DNA of 64,000 nucleotides from Clostridiaceae bacterium BL-3 (lineage in GTDB: Bacteria > Bacillota > Clostridia > Clostridiales > Clostridiaceae): assembly GCA_902809985.1 (NCBI GenBank), contig CADDXC010000002.1, positions 248,001-312,000 on the forward strand, given 5' to 3'. A model generated the notes under the pieces. It was not told the origin of the DNA, searched no databases, and was given only the letters and a program-made list of their open reading frames with translations. Positions 42,662 through 52,231 of this stretch are shown piece after piece. The position numbers and the translations under genes were made by a program. The first letter of the stretch is position 1; every line of letters begins with the position of its first letter.

Positions 42662-45600
42662 ATGAGAAAAATTAAGAGAGTACTTGTGGCAAATAGAGGG
42701 GAAATTGCTATAAGAATATTCAGAGCTTGTCAGGAATTAGGGATAACTACCATAGCGATATATTCTAATGAGGACAAGAGATCTCTTTTTAGAACTAAAG
42801 CTGATGAGTCCTATTTGATAGGGAAAGATAAAAATCCAGTAGAGGCATATCTGGATATTGATGAGATAATAGATATAGCTCTGAAGAAAAAGGTAGATGC
42901 AATACATCCGGGATATGGGTTCCTTGCAGAAAATTCTGAATTTGCAAGGAAATGTGAGGAAGCTGGTATAGAATTTATTGGACCAACTTCAAATATGATG
43001 GAGATGCTTGGTGATAAGATAAAATCCAAGATTGTAGCAAAAAAAGCCGGAGTGCCAACCATACCCGGAGTTCAAGAACCCATAAGAACAGAACGGCAAG
43101 CTTTGGAATCTGCAAAATTTTGTGGGTATCCTGTCATGATTAAAGCAGCAGCTGGTGGCGGCGGAAGAGGCATGAGAATAGTCAGAAAAGAAGAAGATCT
43201 TATAGAGGCATACAACAGTGCAAAGAGTGAATCAAAAAAGGCTTTTGGCTCAGAAAACATATTTATTGAAAAATATATTGAAGGCCCTAAACATATTGAA
43301 GTTCAGGTACTTGGTGATAAATATGGCAATATAGTGCACTTGTATGAAAGGGATTGTTCCATACAGAGAAGACATCAAAAGGTAATAGAATTTACACCGG
43401 CTGTAGCTCTGTCAAAGGAAAAGAGAAATGAGATATGTGAAGATGCACTGAAAATTGCAAGAACTGTAGGATATAGAAGTGCAGGAACACTGGAATTCTT
43501 AGTAGATAAAGGCGGTAATCACTATTTCATAGAGATGAATACCAGAATTCAGGTAGAGCATACAGTGAGTGAAATGGTTACAGGAATAGATATTGTCCAG
43601 GGCCAAATACTTATAGCTGAAGGCTATCCGCTTAATTCAAAAGAAATAGGTATAAATTCTCAGAATGATATTAAATTAAATGGCTATGCCATACAGTGCA
43701 GGGTCACTACAGAGGATCCACTGAATAATTTTGCACCGGATACTGGAAGAATAGACATGTATAGGACAGGGTCCGGCTTTGGAATAAGATTGGATGGTGG
43801 AAGTGGATTTACAGGAGCAGTTATAAGCCCATATTATGACAGCCTTCTTGTAAAAAATATATCCTGGTCAAGAACCTTTGAAGATGCGATAAGAAAATCA
43901 ATACGTTCCATAAAGGAAACTGTCATATCTGGTGTCAAGACAAATGCTGGATTTTTGATAAATGTACTGAACAATGAAAAATTCCACAGAGGTGAATGTG
44001 ATACTAATTTCATTGAAAATACTCCTGAACTGTTTAACATAGATCCAAGGCCTGATGAAGATCTTAGAATAATGAAGTTTATAGGGGAAAAAGTGATAAA
44101 TGGGACACATGGTAAAAAGCCAAGCTTTAATGTTCCAACTGTACCAGTTGTAGAAAAAGGACTGAAGCTTACCGGAACCAAGCAGATATTGGATGAAAAG
44201 GGTCAGAAGGGGCTTGTTGACTGGATAAAGTCTCAAAAAAAGCTTTTGCTCACTGATACCACTATGAGAGATGCTCATCAGTCATTGATGGCTACGAGAA
44301 TGAGAACCAGGGATATGTTAAAGATAGCAGATGCCCAATCAGTATTGACAAAGGATCTATTTTCCATGGAAATGTGGGGTGGAGCTACTTTTGATGTAGC
44401 CTACAGATTTTTGAAGGAATCACCCTGGGAAAGGCTTGAAAAATTAAGAGAAAAAATACCTAATATATTATTCCAGATGCTCTTAAGGGGAGCAAATGCA
44501 GTTGGATATAAAAATTATCCTGACAATGTAATAAGAGAATTTATAAAGCAGTCTGCTAATTCAGGTATTGATGTGTTTAGAATATTTGATTCTCTAAACT
44601 GGCTAAAAGGTATGGAGGTTGCTGTAGATGAAGTTTTAAATCAAGGTAAAATAGCTGAAGCCTGCATGTGCTATACGGGAGATGTGTTAGATAGTAATAA
44701 AGACAAGTATACATTGGAATACTATGTAAATTTAGCTAAAGATATAGAGAAGACGGGAGCTAATATCCTGGGAATAAAGGATATGTCTTCGCTTTTGAAA
44801 CCTTATGCAGCTTATAAACTCATAAAAGCCCTTAAAAATGAGATATCCATACCGATACATCTTCATACTCACGATACTACGGGAAATGGAGTTGCAACGC
44901 TTATAATGGCTTCTCAGGCAGGAGTTGACATTGTGGATACTGCTTTCAGCAGCATGTCGGGACTTACAAGCCAGCCGTCACTTAATTCCGTAGTGGCAGC
45001 ACTTCAAAATACGGAAAGGGATACGGGGCTTGATCTTGATAAACTTCAAAAAATATCAGATTATTGGCAGGATGTAAGGCCTGTATACAGCCAGTTTGAA
45101 TCAGGTCTTAAATCCAGTACTGCAGAGATATATAAATATGAAATCCCTGGAGGTCAATATTCTAATTTAAAGCCTCAAGTGGAGAGTTTTGGACTAGGCG
45201 ATCGTTTTGAAGACGTAAAGAATATGTATACCAGAGTAAACAAGATGCTTGGAAATATAGTCAAAGTGACCCCATCATCTAAAATGGTAGGTGATCTAGC
45301 TATATTCATGGTGCAAAATAATTTGAACGAGGAAAATATATATGAAAAGGGAAAGAGTTTAAATTTTCCTGATTCTACGGTTTCTTATTTCAAAGGTATG
45401 ATGGGTCAGCCTATGGGAGGATTTCCCAAGAAACTTCAAAAACTGGTATTAAAAGGAGAAGAACCTTTAGCTGGCAGACCAGGAGAATTTCTACCGCCTG
45501 AAGATTTTAAGAAGATAGAAGAACACTTGAGTAAAAAATACAAGAGAAAATTTGATGGAAATGAAATTATCAGCTACGCTCTTTATCCTGATGTATTTGA

Positions 45601-46096
45601 AGATTACTTAAACTATGTAGACAAGTTTGGGGATCTCAGTCATATGGAAAGCAGCACATTTTTCTATGGACTTTCTGAAGGTGAATTTTGTGAAGTTGAG
45701 ATGGGTCAAGGACGCAGTTTATATGTACAATTACTGGATATTACAAAAGCTGATTCTGAGGGATATAGATTTTTGGTATTTGAAATAAATGGAAATAAGA
45801 GAGACATAAGAATAAAAGATAAATCATTCTCTGCGGGATCTGTAATTCAGGAAAATTCATCTGTGATGGCAGATCCGGATAATGATAAGGAAATAGGAGC
45901 AAGTATACCGGGAAATATTGTTAAGACACTTGTAAAGACCGGAAGTGAAGTTAAGGAAGGACAGAGTTTGATTGTAATAGAAGCTATGAAAATGGAAACA
46001 AATGTTACAGCAACTACTTCAGGAGTAGTTGAAGGTGTGTTTGTAAAAGAAGGCCAGAGGGTTAGAACCGGTGAGCTTTTAGTCAAATTGAAATAA
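42662..46096 (+). CDS. pyc: Pyruvate carboxylase
   Basis: Pyc carboxylates pyruvate to oxaloacetate with ATP and biotin. The 1144-aa protein carries all domains: biotin carboxylase (1-450; KRVLVANRGEIAIRIFRA, AAAGGGGRGMRIV, FIEMNTRIQVEHT), the carboxyltransferase barrel (about 530-820; LTDTTMRDAHQSLMATRMRT, HTHDTTG) and the C-terminal biotinyl domain with VIEAMKMET (biotin Lys about 1110). In acetogens it feeds anabolic C4 acids from acetyl-CoA-derived pyruvate. AAAGGGG precedes the ATG. It is a single-gene unit with its own terminator. Confidence 0.97.
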   Translation: MRKIKRVLVANRGEIAIRIFRACQELGITTIAIYSNEDKRSLFRTKADESYLIGKDKNPVEAYLDIDEIIDIALKKKVDAIHPGYGFLAENSEFARKCEEAGIEFIGPTSNMMEMLGDKIKSKIVAKKAGVPTIPGVQEPIRTERQALESAKFCGYPVMIKAAAGGGGRGMRIVRKEEDLIEAYNSAKSESKKAFGSENIFIEKYIEGPKHIEVQVLGDKYGNIVHLYERDCSIQRRHQKVIEFTPAVALSKEKRNEICEDALKIARTVGYRSAGTLEFLVDKGGNHYFIEMNTRIQVEHTVSEMVTGIDIVQGQILIAEGYPLNSKEIGINSQNDIKLNGYAIQCRVTTEDPLNNFAPDTGRIDMYRTGSGFGIRLDGGSGFTGAVISPYYDSLLVKNISWSRTFEDAIRKSIRSIKETVISGVKTNAGFLINVLNNEKFHRGECDTNFIENTPELFNIDPRPDEDLRIMKFIGEKVINGTHGKKPSFNVPTVPVVEKGLKLTGTKQILDEKGQKGLVDWIKSQKKLLLTDTTMRDAHQSLMATRMRTRDMLKIADAQSVLTKDLFSMEMWGGATFDVAYRFLKESPWERLEKLREKIPNILFQMLLRGANAVGYKNYPDNVIREFIKQSANSGIDVFRIFDSLNWLKGMEVAVDEVLNQGKIAEACMCYTGDVLDSNKDKYTLEYYVNLAKDIEKTGANILGIKDMSSLLKPYAAYKLIKALKNEISIPIHLHTHDTTGNGVATLIMASQAGVDIVDTAFSSMSGLTSQPSLNSVVAALQNTERDTGLDLDKLQKISDYWQDVRPVYSQFESGLKSSTAEIYKYEIPGGQYSNLKPQVESFGLGDRFEDVKNMYTRVNKMLGNIVKVTPSSKMVGDLAIFMVQNNLNEENIYEKGKSLNFPDSTVSYFKGMMGQPMGGFPKKLQKLVLKGEEPLAGRPGEFLPPEDFKKIEEHLSKKYKRKFDGNEIISYALYPDVFEDYLNYVDKFGDLSHMESSTFFYGLSEGEFCEVEMGQGRSLYVQLLDITKADSEGYRFLVFEINGNKRDIRIKDKSFSAGSVIQENSSVMADPDNDKEIGASIPGNIVKTLVKTGSEVKEGQSLIVIEAMKMETNVTATTSGVVEGVFVKEGQRVRTGELLVKLK

Positions 46097-46125
46097 CACA
46101 ATTCTAAAAGATGTTTCTATAATGT

Positions 46126-46170
46126 AATGGGCACCACTGAAATTTCTCAGGAGTGCCCATTTCCTATTTA
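46126..46170 (+). terminator. Terminator of pyc
   Basis: AATGGGCAC (46126-46134) pairs with GTGCCCATT (46153-46161), with an inner CTGA/TCAG stem; a T-rich tail follows. Confidence 0.75.
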
Positions 46171-46305
46171 GTTCACAATTTACAGTCTACTTTGTTTTTT
46201 TACGCCTTCACTAACTCACCTATATGTGCTAAAATAATATATTAATAATAAAATTTTACCTGGGAAATATATATAATAACGGGCGAAAGAGGGGCAAAAT
46301 AGTAT

Positions 46306-47160
46306 ATGGAGAATATAGGATTGGTTTTGGAAGGTGGAGGAATGAGAGGGCTGTATACTGCTGGAGTACTGGATTTATTTATGGAAAAAAATTTATATTT
46401 ACCTTATATTATAGGGGTCTCCATGGGAGCCTGTAATGCGTGCTCATATCTTTCAAGACAAAAGGGAAGAAATAAAAGAATAAATATAAATTATGTAGAT
46501 GATCCCAGATATTTAAGCTGCAGAAATCTTATATTTGAAAAGGGAATTTTTGGAGCGGATTTTATTTTCAATGAAATACCAAATAAGCTGGAGATATTTG
46601 ATGTAGACACATTTAATAAATCAAAAGAAAAATTTATAGTTGGCACTACAGACTGTGACACTGGAAAACCCGTATATTTTGAGAAGAATAAATGTCAGGA
46701 CGGTGATATATTTGATGCCGTAAGGGCTTCCAGCAGCTTGCCCTTTATGGCTTCCATCGTAAAATTCAAAGGGTTGAATTTGCTTGATGGGGGAATTTCT
46801 GATCCCATACCCATAGAAAAATCTATAAAAGATGGCAATAAAAAGAATATAATTATTTTAACCAGAAATAGAGATTATGTGAAAAAGCCTTTCAAGATGA
46901 AATTCTTGGCCAGAAGATTATATTCTAACTATAGTGGATTGGTAGAAGCCATGATAAACAGACATAGAAAATACAATCATACTTTAAGGTATATAGAAAA
47001 ACTTAGAAGAGAGGGAAGTGTTTTTGTGATCAGACCCAAGCAGCCCTTGAAAGTGAAAAGAATAGAAAAAAATAAACATAAGCTTACGGAATTGTATAAT
47101 CAGGGATATAGAGAGGCACTGGAGTGCTATGATAAATTAGAGGATTGGATTAAGAAATAG
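46306..47160 (+). CDS. Patatin-like phospholipase (RssA/YjjU type)
   Basis: This 284-aa patatin-family serine hydrolase has the oxyanion loop LVLEGGGMRG (7-16), the nucleophile GVSMG (Ser39) and the dyad Asp in LLDGGISDPIP. The C-terminal part is basic and contains NRHRKYN. The physiological lipid substrate is not known for bacterial members of this type. The ATG at 46306 follows AGAGGGG. The M16C protease gene begins 60 bp downstream; whether they share a transcript is unclear. Confidence 0.85.
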   Translation: MENIGLVLEGGGMRGLYTAGVLDLFMEKNLYLPYIIGVSMGACNACSYLSRQKGRNKRININYVDDPRYLSCRNLIFEKGIFGADFIFNEIPNKLEIFDVDTFNKSKEKFIVGTTDCDTGKPVYFEKNKCQDGDIFDAVRASSSLPFMASIVKFKGLNLLDGGISDPIPIEKSIKDGNKKNIIILTRNRDYVKKPFKMKFLARRLYSNYSGLVEAMINRHRKYNHTLRYIEKLRREGSVFVIRPKQPLKVKRIEKNKHKLTELYNQGYREALECYDKLEDWIKK

Positions 47161-47220
47161 GAAAAATCAAGTCCGTGGGGCAGAGAGCTTCACGAGTATA
47201 TGTAAAGGAGAATCGGTGAT

Positions 47221-50142
47221 ATGCATGTAGGGGAAATTTACAGTGGTTTTAAACTGCTGGAACAGAAAAAATTAGAGGACATAAATTCTATAGGAATGTT
47301 TTTTTATCATGAAAAAAGTGGTGCAAAACTGTTCTTTTTAGAAAATAAGGATGACAATAAGGTGTTTTCCATAAGTTTTAGAACTCCACCGGATGACAGC
47401 AGAGGAGTACCTCATATACTTGAACATTCTGTACTCTGTGGTTCAAAAAAATTTCCAGTGAAAGAACCTTTTGTGGAATTGGTAAAGGGATCTCTCAATA
47501 CTTTTTTAAATGCAATGACTTTTCCTGATAAAACCATGTATCCAGTTGCAAGTGTAAATGACAGGGATTTTGAAAATCTCATGGATGTTTATCTTGATGC
47601 AGTTTTTCATCCTAATATATATAAGTATCCTGAAATCATGATGCAGGAAGGATGGCATTATGAATTGAATAGTAAGGAAGAGGATATAGCTTATAAAGGT
47701 GTGGTTTACAATGAAATGAAGGGAGCTTTTTCATCTCCAGAATCTATATTATTCAGGAAAATGCTTGAATCACTTTATCCGGATACTCAATATGGAGTGG
47801 AGTCTGGAGGTGATCCTGAGGTTATAACACAGCTTACACAGCAGCAGTTCCTGGATTTTCACAGTAAATACTATCATCCTTCCAATAGTTATATATATCT
47901 ATATGGTGATATGGATATAGAGGAGAAACTTAAATTTTTGGACAGTGAGTATTTAAACTATTTTAATAGAAGAGAAGTGAATTCTGATGTATTGGTGCAG
48001 GAACCTTTTCATAAGCGTAGAGAGATGGTGACAGAATATCCTGTTTCGAGTGCGGAAAAAGAAGAAGATAAAACTTTTTTGAGTTTGAATTATTCTGTTG
48101 GGACGGCTGTGGATAATGAATTGTATTTAGCTTTTGATATACTTGAACATATGCTTTTGGAAACTCCATCTTCACCTCTTAAAAAGGCATTGATTGATGC
48201 TGAAATAGGCAAAGATGTATTTGGTGTATTTGAATCTGGTATACTTCAGCCCATGTTTGGAATAGTAGTTAAGGGCTCCAATGAAAAAGAAAAATATAGA
48301 TTTCAAGAAATAGTTGAGAAAACGTTAAAAAATATCGTAGATAAGGGTATGGATAAAAAGCTGATGGAGGCTTCTATAAATATAAAGGAATTTCAGCTCA
48401 GGGAAGCAGACTATAAGGGGTATCCAAAAGGGCTTATATATGGAATGAAATGTATGGATGGCTGGCTGTATGATAGTGAGCCATGGATCCACCTTACCTA
48501 TGAGTCAGTATTAAATAAGATAAAATCGCAGCTGGATAATGGTTATTTTGAAAAGCTTATTGATAGGCACATCCTAAAAAACAATCACAGTTCTATACTG
48601 GTAATTAAGCCTAAAAGAGGTCTTGAAGAAAGAAAGGATGAACTGTTAAAAGAAAAATTAAAAAATTTTAAGGATAGTCTTTCAGAAGATGAAATTGAAA
48701 AAATAATTCAAGATACAATGAAGTTGAAAAAGAGACAGATGGAGAGGGACGGCAGGGAGAATCTTATGAAAATACCTCTTTTATCCCTGAAAGATATAAA
48801 ACCTGATGCCAAAAAACTTGAGCTTGTAAATAAAAAAATACAGGATGTAGAAGTACTGTTTTATCCTATATTTACCAATGGAATCTATTATATAAATCTG
48901 TATTTCAATACAGAGGGCGTCGAAGAAAAATTTATTCCATATATATCGCTTTTAAGTACTGTACTTGGAAAGGTAAGTACAGAAAATTATTATTATGAAG
49001 ATCTAGCTAAAGAAATAAATATATATACAGGTGGAATAAATTATTTTTCACAGCCTTTTGCAAAGAATGGGAGCAGCAGGAAATTTTATCCTAAATTTAT
49101 AGTACGCTCAAAGGTTCTTATAAATAATTTGCCGAAATTGCTTTCTATATTAAAGGAAGTAATAAATCATACTGGATTTGATGAGAAAAAAAGGTTGAGG
49201 GAGATAATTCAGGAGACTAAGTCCAGAATTGAAATGACTATTTTTGAAAGGGGTCATATAGTAGTTGCAAATCATGTATCTTCATATTTTTCACCTGCAA
49301 GTAAGTATGAAGATATGCTGAATGGACTGGAATTTTATAAATTTATATCTGATTTGGAAAATAATTTTGAAAGTAAAGCAGACGAAATAAGGCATAATTT
49401 AGAAAGAGTTTCTAAGGAGATATTTACTAAAGATAATTTGCTTTTGAATATAACCTGTGATGAAAGAGATTATAATAATTTTGAAGACAACGTAGGAGAG
49501 CTTATATCTGAATTTAAAAATAATAGATTTGATAAAATTCCATATAAACTTGATTTAGAAGCCAAAAATGAGGGACTTATGACATCTTCCAAAATACAAT
49601 ATGTGGCTAAGGCCTATAATTATATAGATCTTGGATATTCTTATAGTGGAAGTCTGCAGGTCCTGAAATCCATAGCAAATTATGAATACCTGTGGAATCA
49701 GGTGAGAGTTCAAGGAGGTGCCTACGGCAGCTTTGCCTCTTTTCAGAGAAATGGAAATATGTTTTTTACATCTTACAGGGATCCAAATTTAAGAAATACT
49801 GTTGAAATATATGATAGAGCTGGAGAGTTTTTCAAAAATTTTAATGCGGATGATAGGCAGATGGTTAAATATATAATAGGAACCATATCTAATTTGGATT
49901 TTCCGCTTTCACCTTCAATGGAAGGGGAACGTGCCGCAGAGAATTATATAAGGCATGTAACTTACGAAGATTTACAAAAAGAGAGAAAGGAAATATTGGA
50001 TACTAAAGTGGAAGACATAAGAAAATTTTCGGACCTTATTTCCAGTGCAATGATCAAAAACAACATATGTGTTCTTGGAAATGAACAGAAGATAAAAGAA
50101 AATAAAAGCATGTTCAAAAATTTGATAAATTTATTTGAATAG
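47221..50142 (+). CDS. M16C insulinase-family metalloprotease
   Basis: This 973-aa zinc protease of the presequence-protease (PreP/HypA-like, M16C) group has the inverted zinc motif HILEH (65-69) followed by SVLCGS, and the downstream metal-ligand Glu region (YNEMKGAFSSPE). The M16C-associated domain occupies the middle, and the C-terminal half has the conserved RVQGGAYGSFASF and YRDPNLRNT segments. It has no signal peptide, so it is probably cytoplasmic and degrades peptides. AAGGAG lies 10 nt upstream. It ends at a perfect 38-bp palindrome. Confidence 0.93.
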   Translation: MHVGEIYSGFKLLEQKKLEDINSIGMFFYHEKSGAKLFFLENKDDNKVFSISFRTPPDDSRGVPHILEHSVLCGSKKFPVKEPFVELVKGSLNTFLNAMTFPDKTMYPVASVNDRDFENLMDVYLDAVFHPNIYKYPEIMMQEGWHYELNSKEEDIAYKGVVYNEMKGAFSSPESILFRKMLESLYPDTQYGVESGGDPEVITQLTQQQFLDFHSKYYHPSNSYIYLYGDMDIEEKLKFLDSEYLNYFNRREVNSDVLVQEPFHKRREMVTEYPVSSAEKEEDKTFLSLNYSVGTAVDNELYLAFDILEHMLLETPSSPLKKALIDAEIGKDVFGVFESGILQPMFGIVVKGSNEKEKYRFQEIVEKTLKNIVDKGMDKKLMEASINIKEFQLREADYKGYPKGLIYGMKCMDGWLYDSEPWIHLTYESVLNKIKSQLDNGYFEKLIDRHILKNNHSSILVIKPKRGLEERKDELLKEKLKNFKDSLSEDEIEKIIQDTMKLKKRQMERDGRENLMKIPLLSLKDIKPDAKKLELVNKKIQDVEVLFYPIFTNGIYYINLYFNTEGVEEKFIPYISLLSTVLGKVSTENYYYEDLAKEINIYTGGINYFSQPFAKNGSSRKFYPKFIVRSKVLINNLPKLLSILKEVINHTGFDEKKRLREIIQETKSRIEMTIFERGHIVVANHVSSYFSPASKYEDMLNGLEFYKFISDLENNFESKADEIRHNLERVSKEIFTKDNLLLNITCDERDYNNFEDNVGELISEFKNNRFDKIPYKLDLEAKNEGLMTSSKIQYVAKAYNYIDLGYSYSGSLQVLKSIANYEYLWNQVRVQGGAYGSFASFQRNGNMFFTSYRDPNLRNTVEIYDRAGEFFKNFNADDRQMVKYIIGTISNLDFPLSPSMEGERAAENYIRHVTYEDLQKERKEILDTKVEDIRKFSDLISSAMIKNNICVLGNEQKIKENKSMFKNLINLFE

Positions 50143-50152
50143 ATATGTAAAT

Positions 50153-50190
50153 ATCCACAATGTGAATAAAATTTTATTCACATTGTGGAT
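50153..50190. terminator. 38-bp perfect palindrome between convergent genes
   Basis: The 19-nt half ATCCACAATGTGAATAAAA (50153-50171) is exactly complementary to 50172-50190. T-rich sequence follows on the plus strand. It serves as a bidirectional terminator for the M16C and cstA1 genes. Confidence 0.85.
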
Positions 50191-50196
50191 TGATTT

Positions 50197-51981
50197 TTAT
50201 ACTACGGTATCCTTATCGGCAGTTTTAACATTTTTTAAATCCCTTAGCCATACTTTAGTACTCTCGTAGATTATAACTACAAGCAGCAGCAGAAGTATTA
50301 TGGAAAGTACAACTAGAAGTGTTTCGCCCTTAGGTATATAGTTACCAAATATATTTGAGAAGGAAGCTGTAATGGTTATTATGGATATAGCTATCATCGG
50401 GATTACGGTTATCATGGCATATTTCTGTTTTTTCATCTTTATAATTATAGTAGTACCAATGGCAAAAGCTATAGCGGCCAGCATTTGATTTGCAGTACCG
50501 AACAGCGGCCAGATTGTTGATATATTGCCGGTGTAGAGAAGATATCCCCAGGTAAATGACATAAGAACGCTAAATAATACTATATTTGCCCAGGAGTTTT
50601 TCTTTGCAAAAGGCTTGTATATCTTTCCAAAAAGATCCTGGAGTAAGTATCTGCCTACTCTGGTACCTGCATCTATAGTTGTTAGAATAAACAACGCTTC
50701 AAACATTATACAGAAATGATACCAGTAGGACATTAATCCTTCCATACCCGGTATTTTGTAAAATACGTAAGACATACCTACTGCCAGTGATACAGCGCCT
50801 CCGGGTCTTCCAGCTAGTTGCTCTCCTACCATTTGTGACAGCATAGGCAGTTCCTTTGGAATCATTCCAAGTTTATCAAATACGGCCGGTGCGGAGTTTA
50901 TAGCAAAGTAGTCGGCGGTTGGAAGACATGTTGCAGCTATCAGTGCCATCAGTGCTATAAAGGATTCTATGAGCATTGAACCAAAGCCTATAGGAAGTAT
51001 GTCCCTTTCATTTGAAATAAGTTTAGGTGTAGTACCGGAGCCTATAAGTGAGTGGAATCCCGACAATGCACCACAGGCTATGGTTATGAATAGGAATGGA
51101 AATACCTTGCCTGGTACAATAGGTCCCCCTCCGCTTATGAATTTAGTGAGTGCCGGCATCTGAAGAGTAGGTCTTACAAATATAATTCCTATTACCAGTA
51201 ATGCTATAACGCCGAGTTTCATATAAGTACTCAGATAATCTCTCGGCAGCAGTAGGAGCCATACAGGTAAAACAGCAGCACAGAAACCGTATACAGCTAA
51301 AATAAGTGACATTTGTTTAGTATTGAAAGTTAAAAAAGGAGCTAAGGCTGTGTGCTGGATATAAGGTCCTAATGCAACTCCCAGTATGATGAGTGCCATA
51401 CCAATAATAGTGGCTTCAGCTATTTTACCAGGTCTTAAGAATCTAAGATAAATACCTATGAAAATTGCTACTGGAATGGTAAAGCCAACTGTAAAAGTAC
51501 CCCAGGGACTGTTGTAAAGTGAATTGACAACAGGAAGCCCAAGGCCTGCCATACTTATTATCAATATGAAAATGACTGCTATAGAAGTTACAAATCCCAT
51601 TCTCTCCCCTAAATTTTTTCTGGCAATTTCAGCAATGGATTCACCATCTTGCCTAACTGAGGCAAATAGGATTACCATGTCGTGGACAGCACCTGCAAAT
51701 ACACCACCGATTAAAATCCACAGTGTACCTGGCAGATAACCGAATTGAGCTGCTAAAACTGGTCCAATTAATGGTCCTGCACCTGCTATTGCGGCAAAAT
51801 GATGTCCAAGCAATATCCACTTGTTAGTGGGAACGTAATCATGACCATCCTCAAATTTTTTAGATGGCACTTCTCTTGTCTCATCCAAGACCAGAACTTT
51901 AGCGGCTATAAATGAACCGTAAAATCTATAGCCTAAGACGAGTACAAGAGCTCCTATGATTACCAGTACCAGTGAGTTCAT
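50197..51981 (-). CDS. CstA-family carbon starvation/pyruvate transporter, copy 1
   Basis: This 594-aa polytopic membrane protein of the CstA/BtsT family has about 15-16 hydrophobic segments and the family signatures YVPTNKWILLGHHFAAIAGAGP, HDMVILFASVRQDG, GFHSLIGSGTTPKLI and MFEALFILTTIDAGTR. E. coli homologues (CstA, BtsT) take up pyruvate or peptides; pyruvate is the likeliest substrate here given the LytS/LytR pair nearby. AGGGGG precedes the ATG. It is a tandem duplicate of the next gene upstream and has its own promoter region. Confidence 0.92.
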   Translation of the reverse strand: MNSLVLVIIGALVLVLGYRFYGSFIAAKVLVLDETREVPSKKFEDGHDYVPTNKWILLGHHFAAIAGAGPLIGPVLAAQFGYLPGTLWILIGGVFAGAVHDMVILFASVRQDGESIAEIARKNLGERMGFVTSIAVIFILIISMAGLGLPVVNSLYNSPWGTFTVGFTIPVAIFIGIYLRFLRPGKIAEATIIGMALIILGVALGPYIQHTALAPFLTFNTKQMSLILAVYGFCAAVLPVWLLLLPRDYLSTYMKLGVIALLVIGIIFVRPTLQMPALTKFISGGGPIVPGKVFPFLFITIACGALSGFHSLIGSGTTPKLISNERDILPIGFGSMLIESFIALMALIAATCLPTADYFAINSAPAVFDKLGMIPKELPMLSQMVGEQLAGRPGGAVSLAVGMSYVFYKIPGMEGLMSYWYHFCIMFEALFILTTIDAGTRVGRYLLQDLFGKIYKPFAKKNSWANIVLFSVLMSFTWGYLLYTGNISTIWPLFGTANQMLAAIAFAIGTTIIIKMKKQKYAMITVIPMIAISIITITASFSNIFGNYIPKGETLLVVLSIILLLLLVVIIYESTKVWLRDLKNVKTADKDTVV

Positions 51982-52025
51982 ATAAATTCCCCCTTATAAA
52001 TTATTTAACATATAATGTTAATGTC

Positions 52026-52054
52026 ATTATAACATGAATTTTCAATCAATTCAG
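52026..52054 (-). promoter_or_regulatory. Possible promoter of cstA copy 1
   Basis: On the minus strand CTGAAT (52049-52054), 17 bp, TATAAT (52026-52031). There is no LytTR double site here, unlike upstream of copy 2. Confidence 0.4.
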
Positions 52055-52161
52055 CTAATATGGGGTGAAATGACAAAAAAGATATATGAACGGTATTAAT
52101 TCCAATGTAAATGATATATGAAAACATCAGCTGCATAGAATTGAGAATTAAGATTATTTAT

Positions 52162-52197
52162 AAAAAAGGTTGTCCCACAACAATTTTTGGGGCAACC
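52162..52197 (-). terminator. Terminator of cstA copy 2
   Basis: On the minus strand GGTTGCCCC (52189-52197) pairs with GGGACAACC (52168-52176, one G-U), followed by six T. It separates the two tandem transporter genes, so they are independent units. Confidence 0.85.
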
Positions 52198-52231
52198 CGC
52201 ATGTAAAATTATATTATGATCTATATCATTA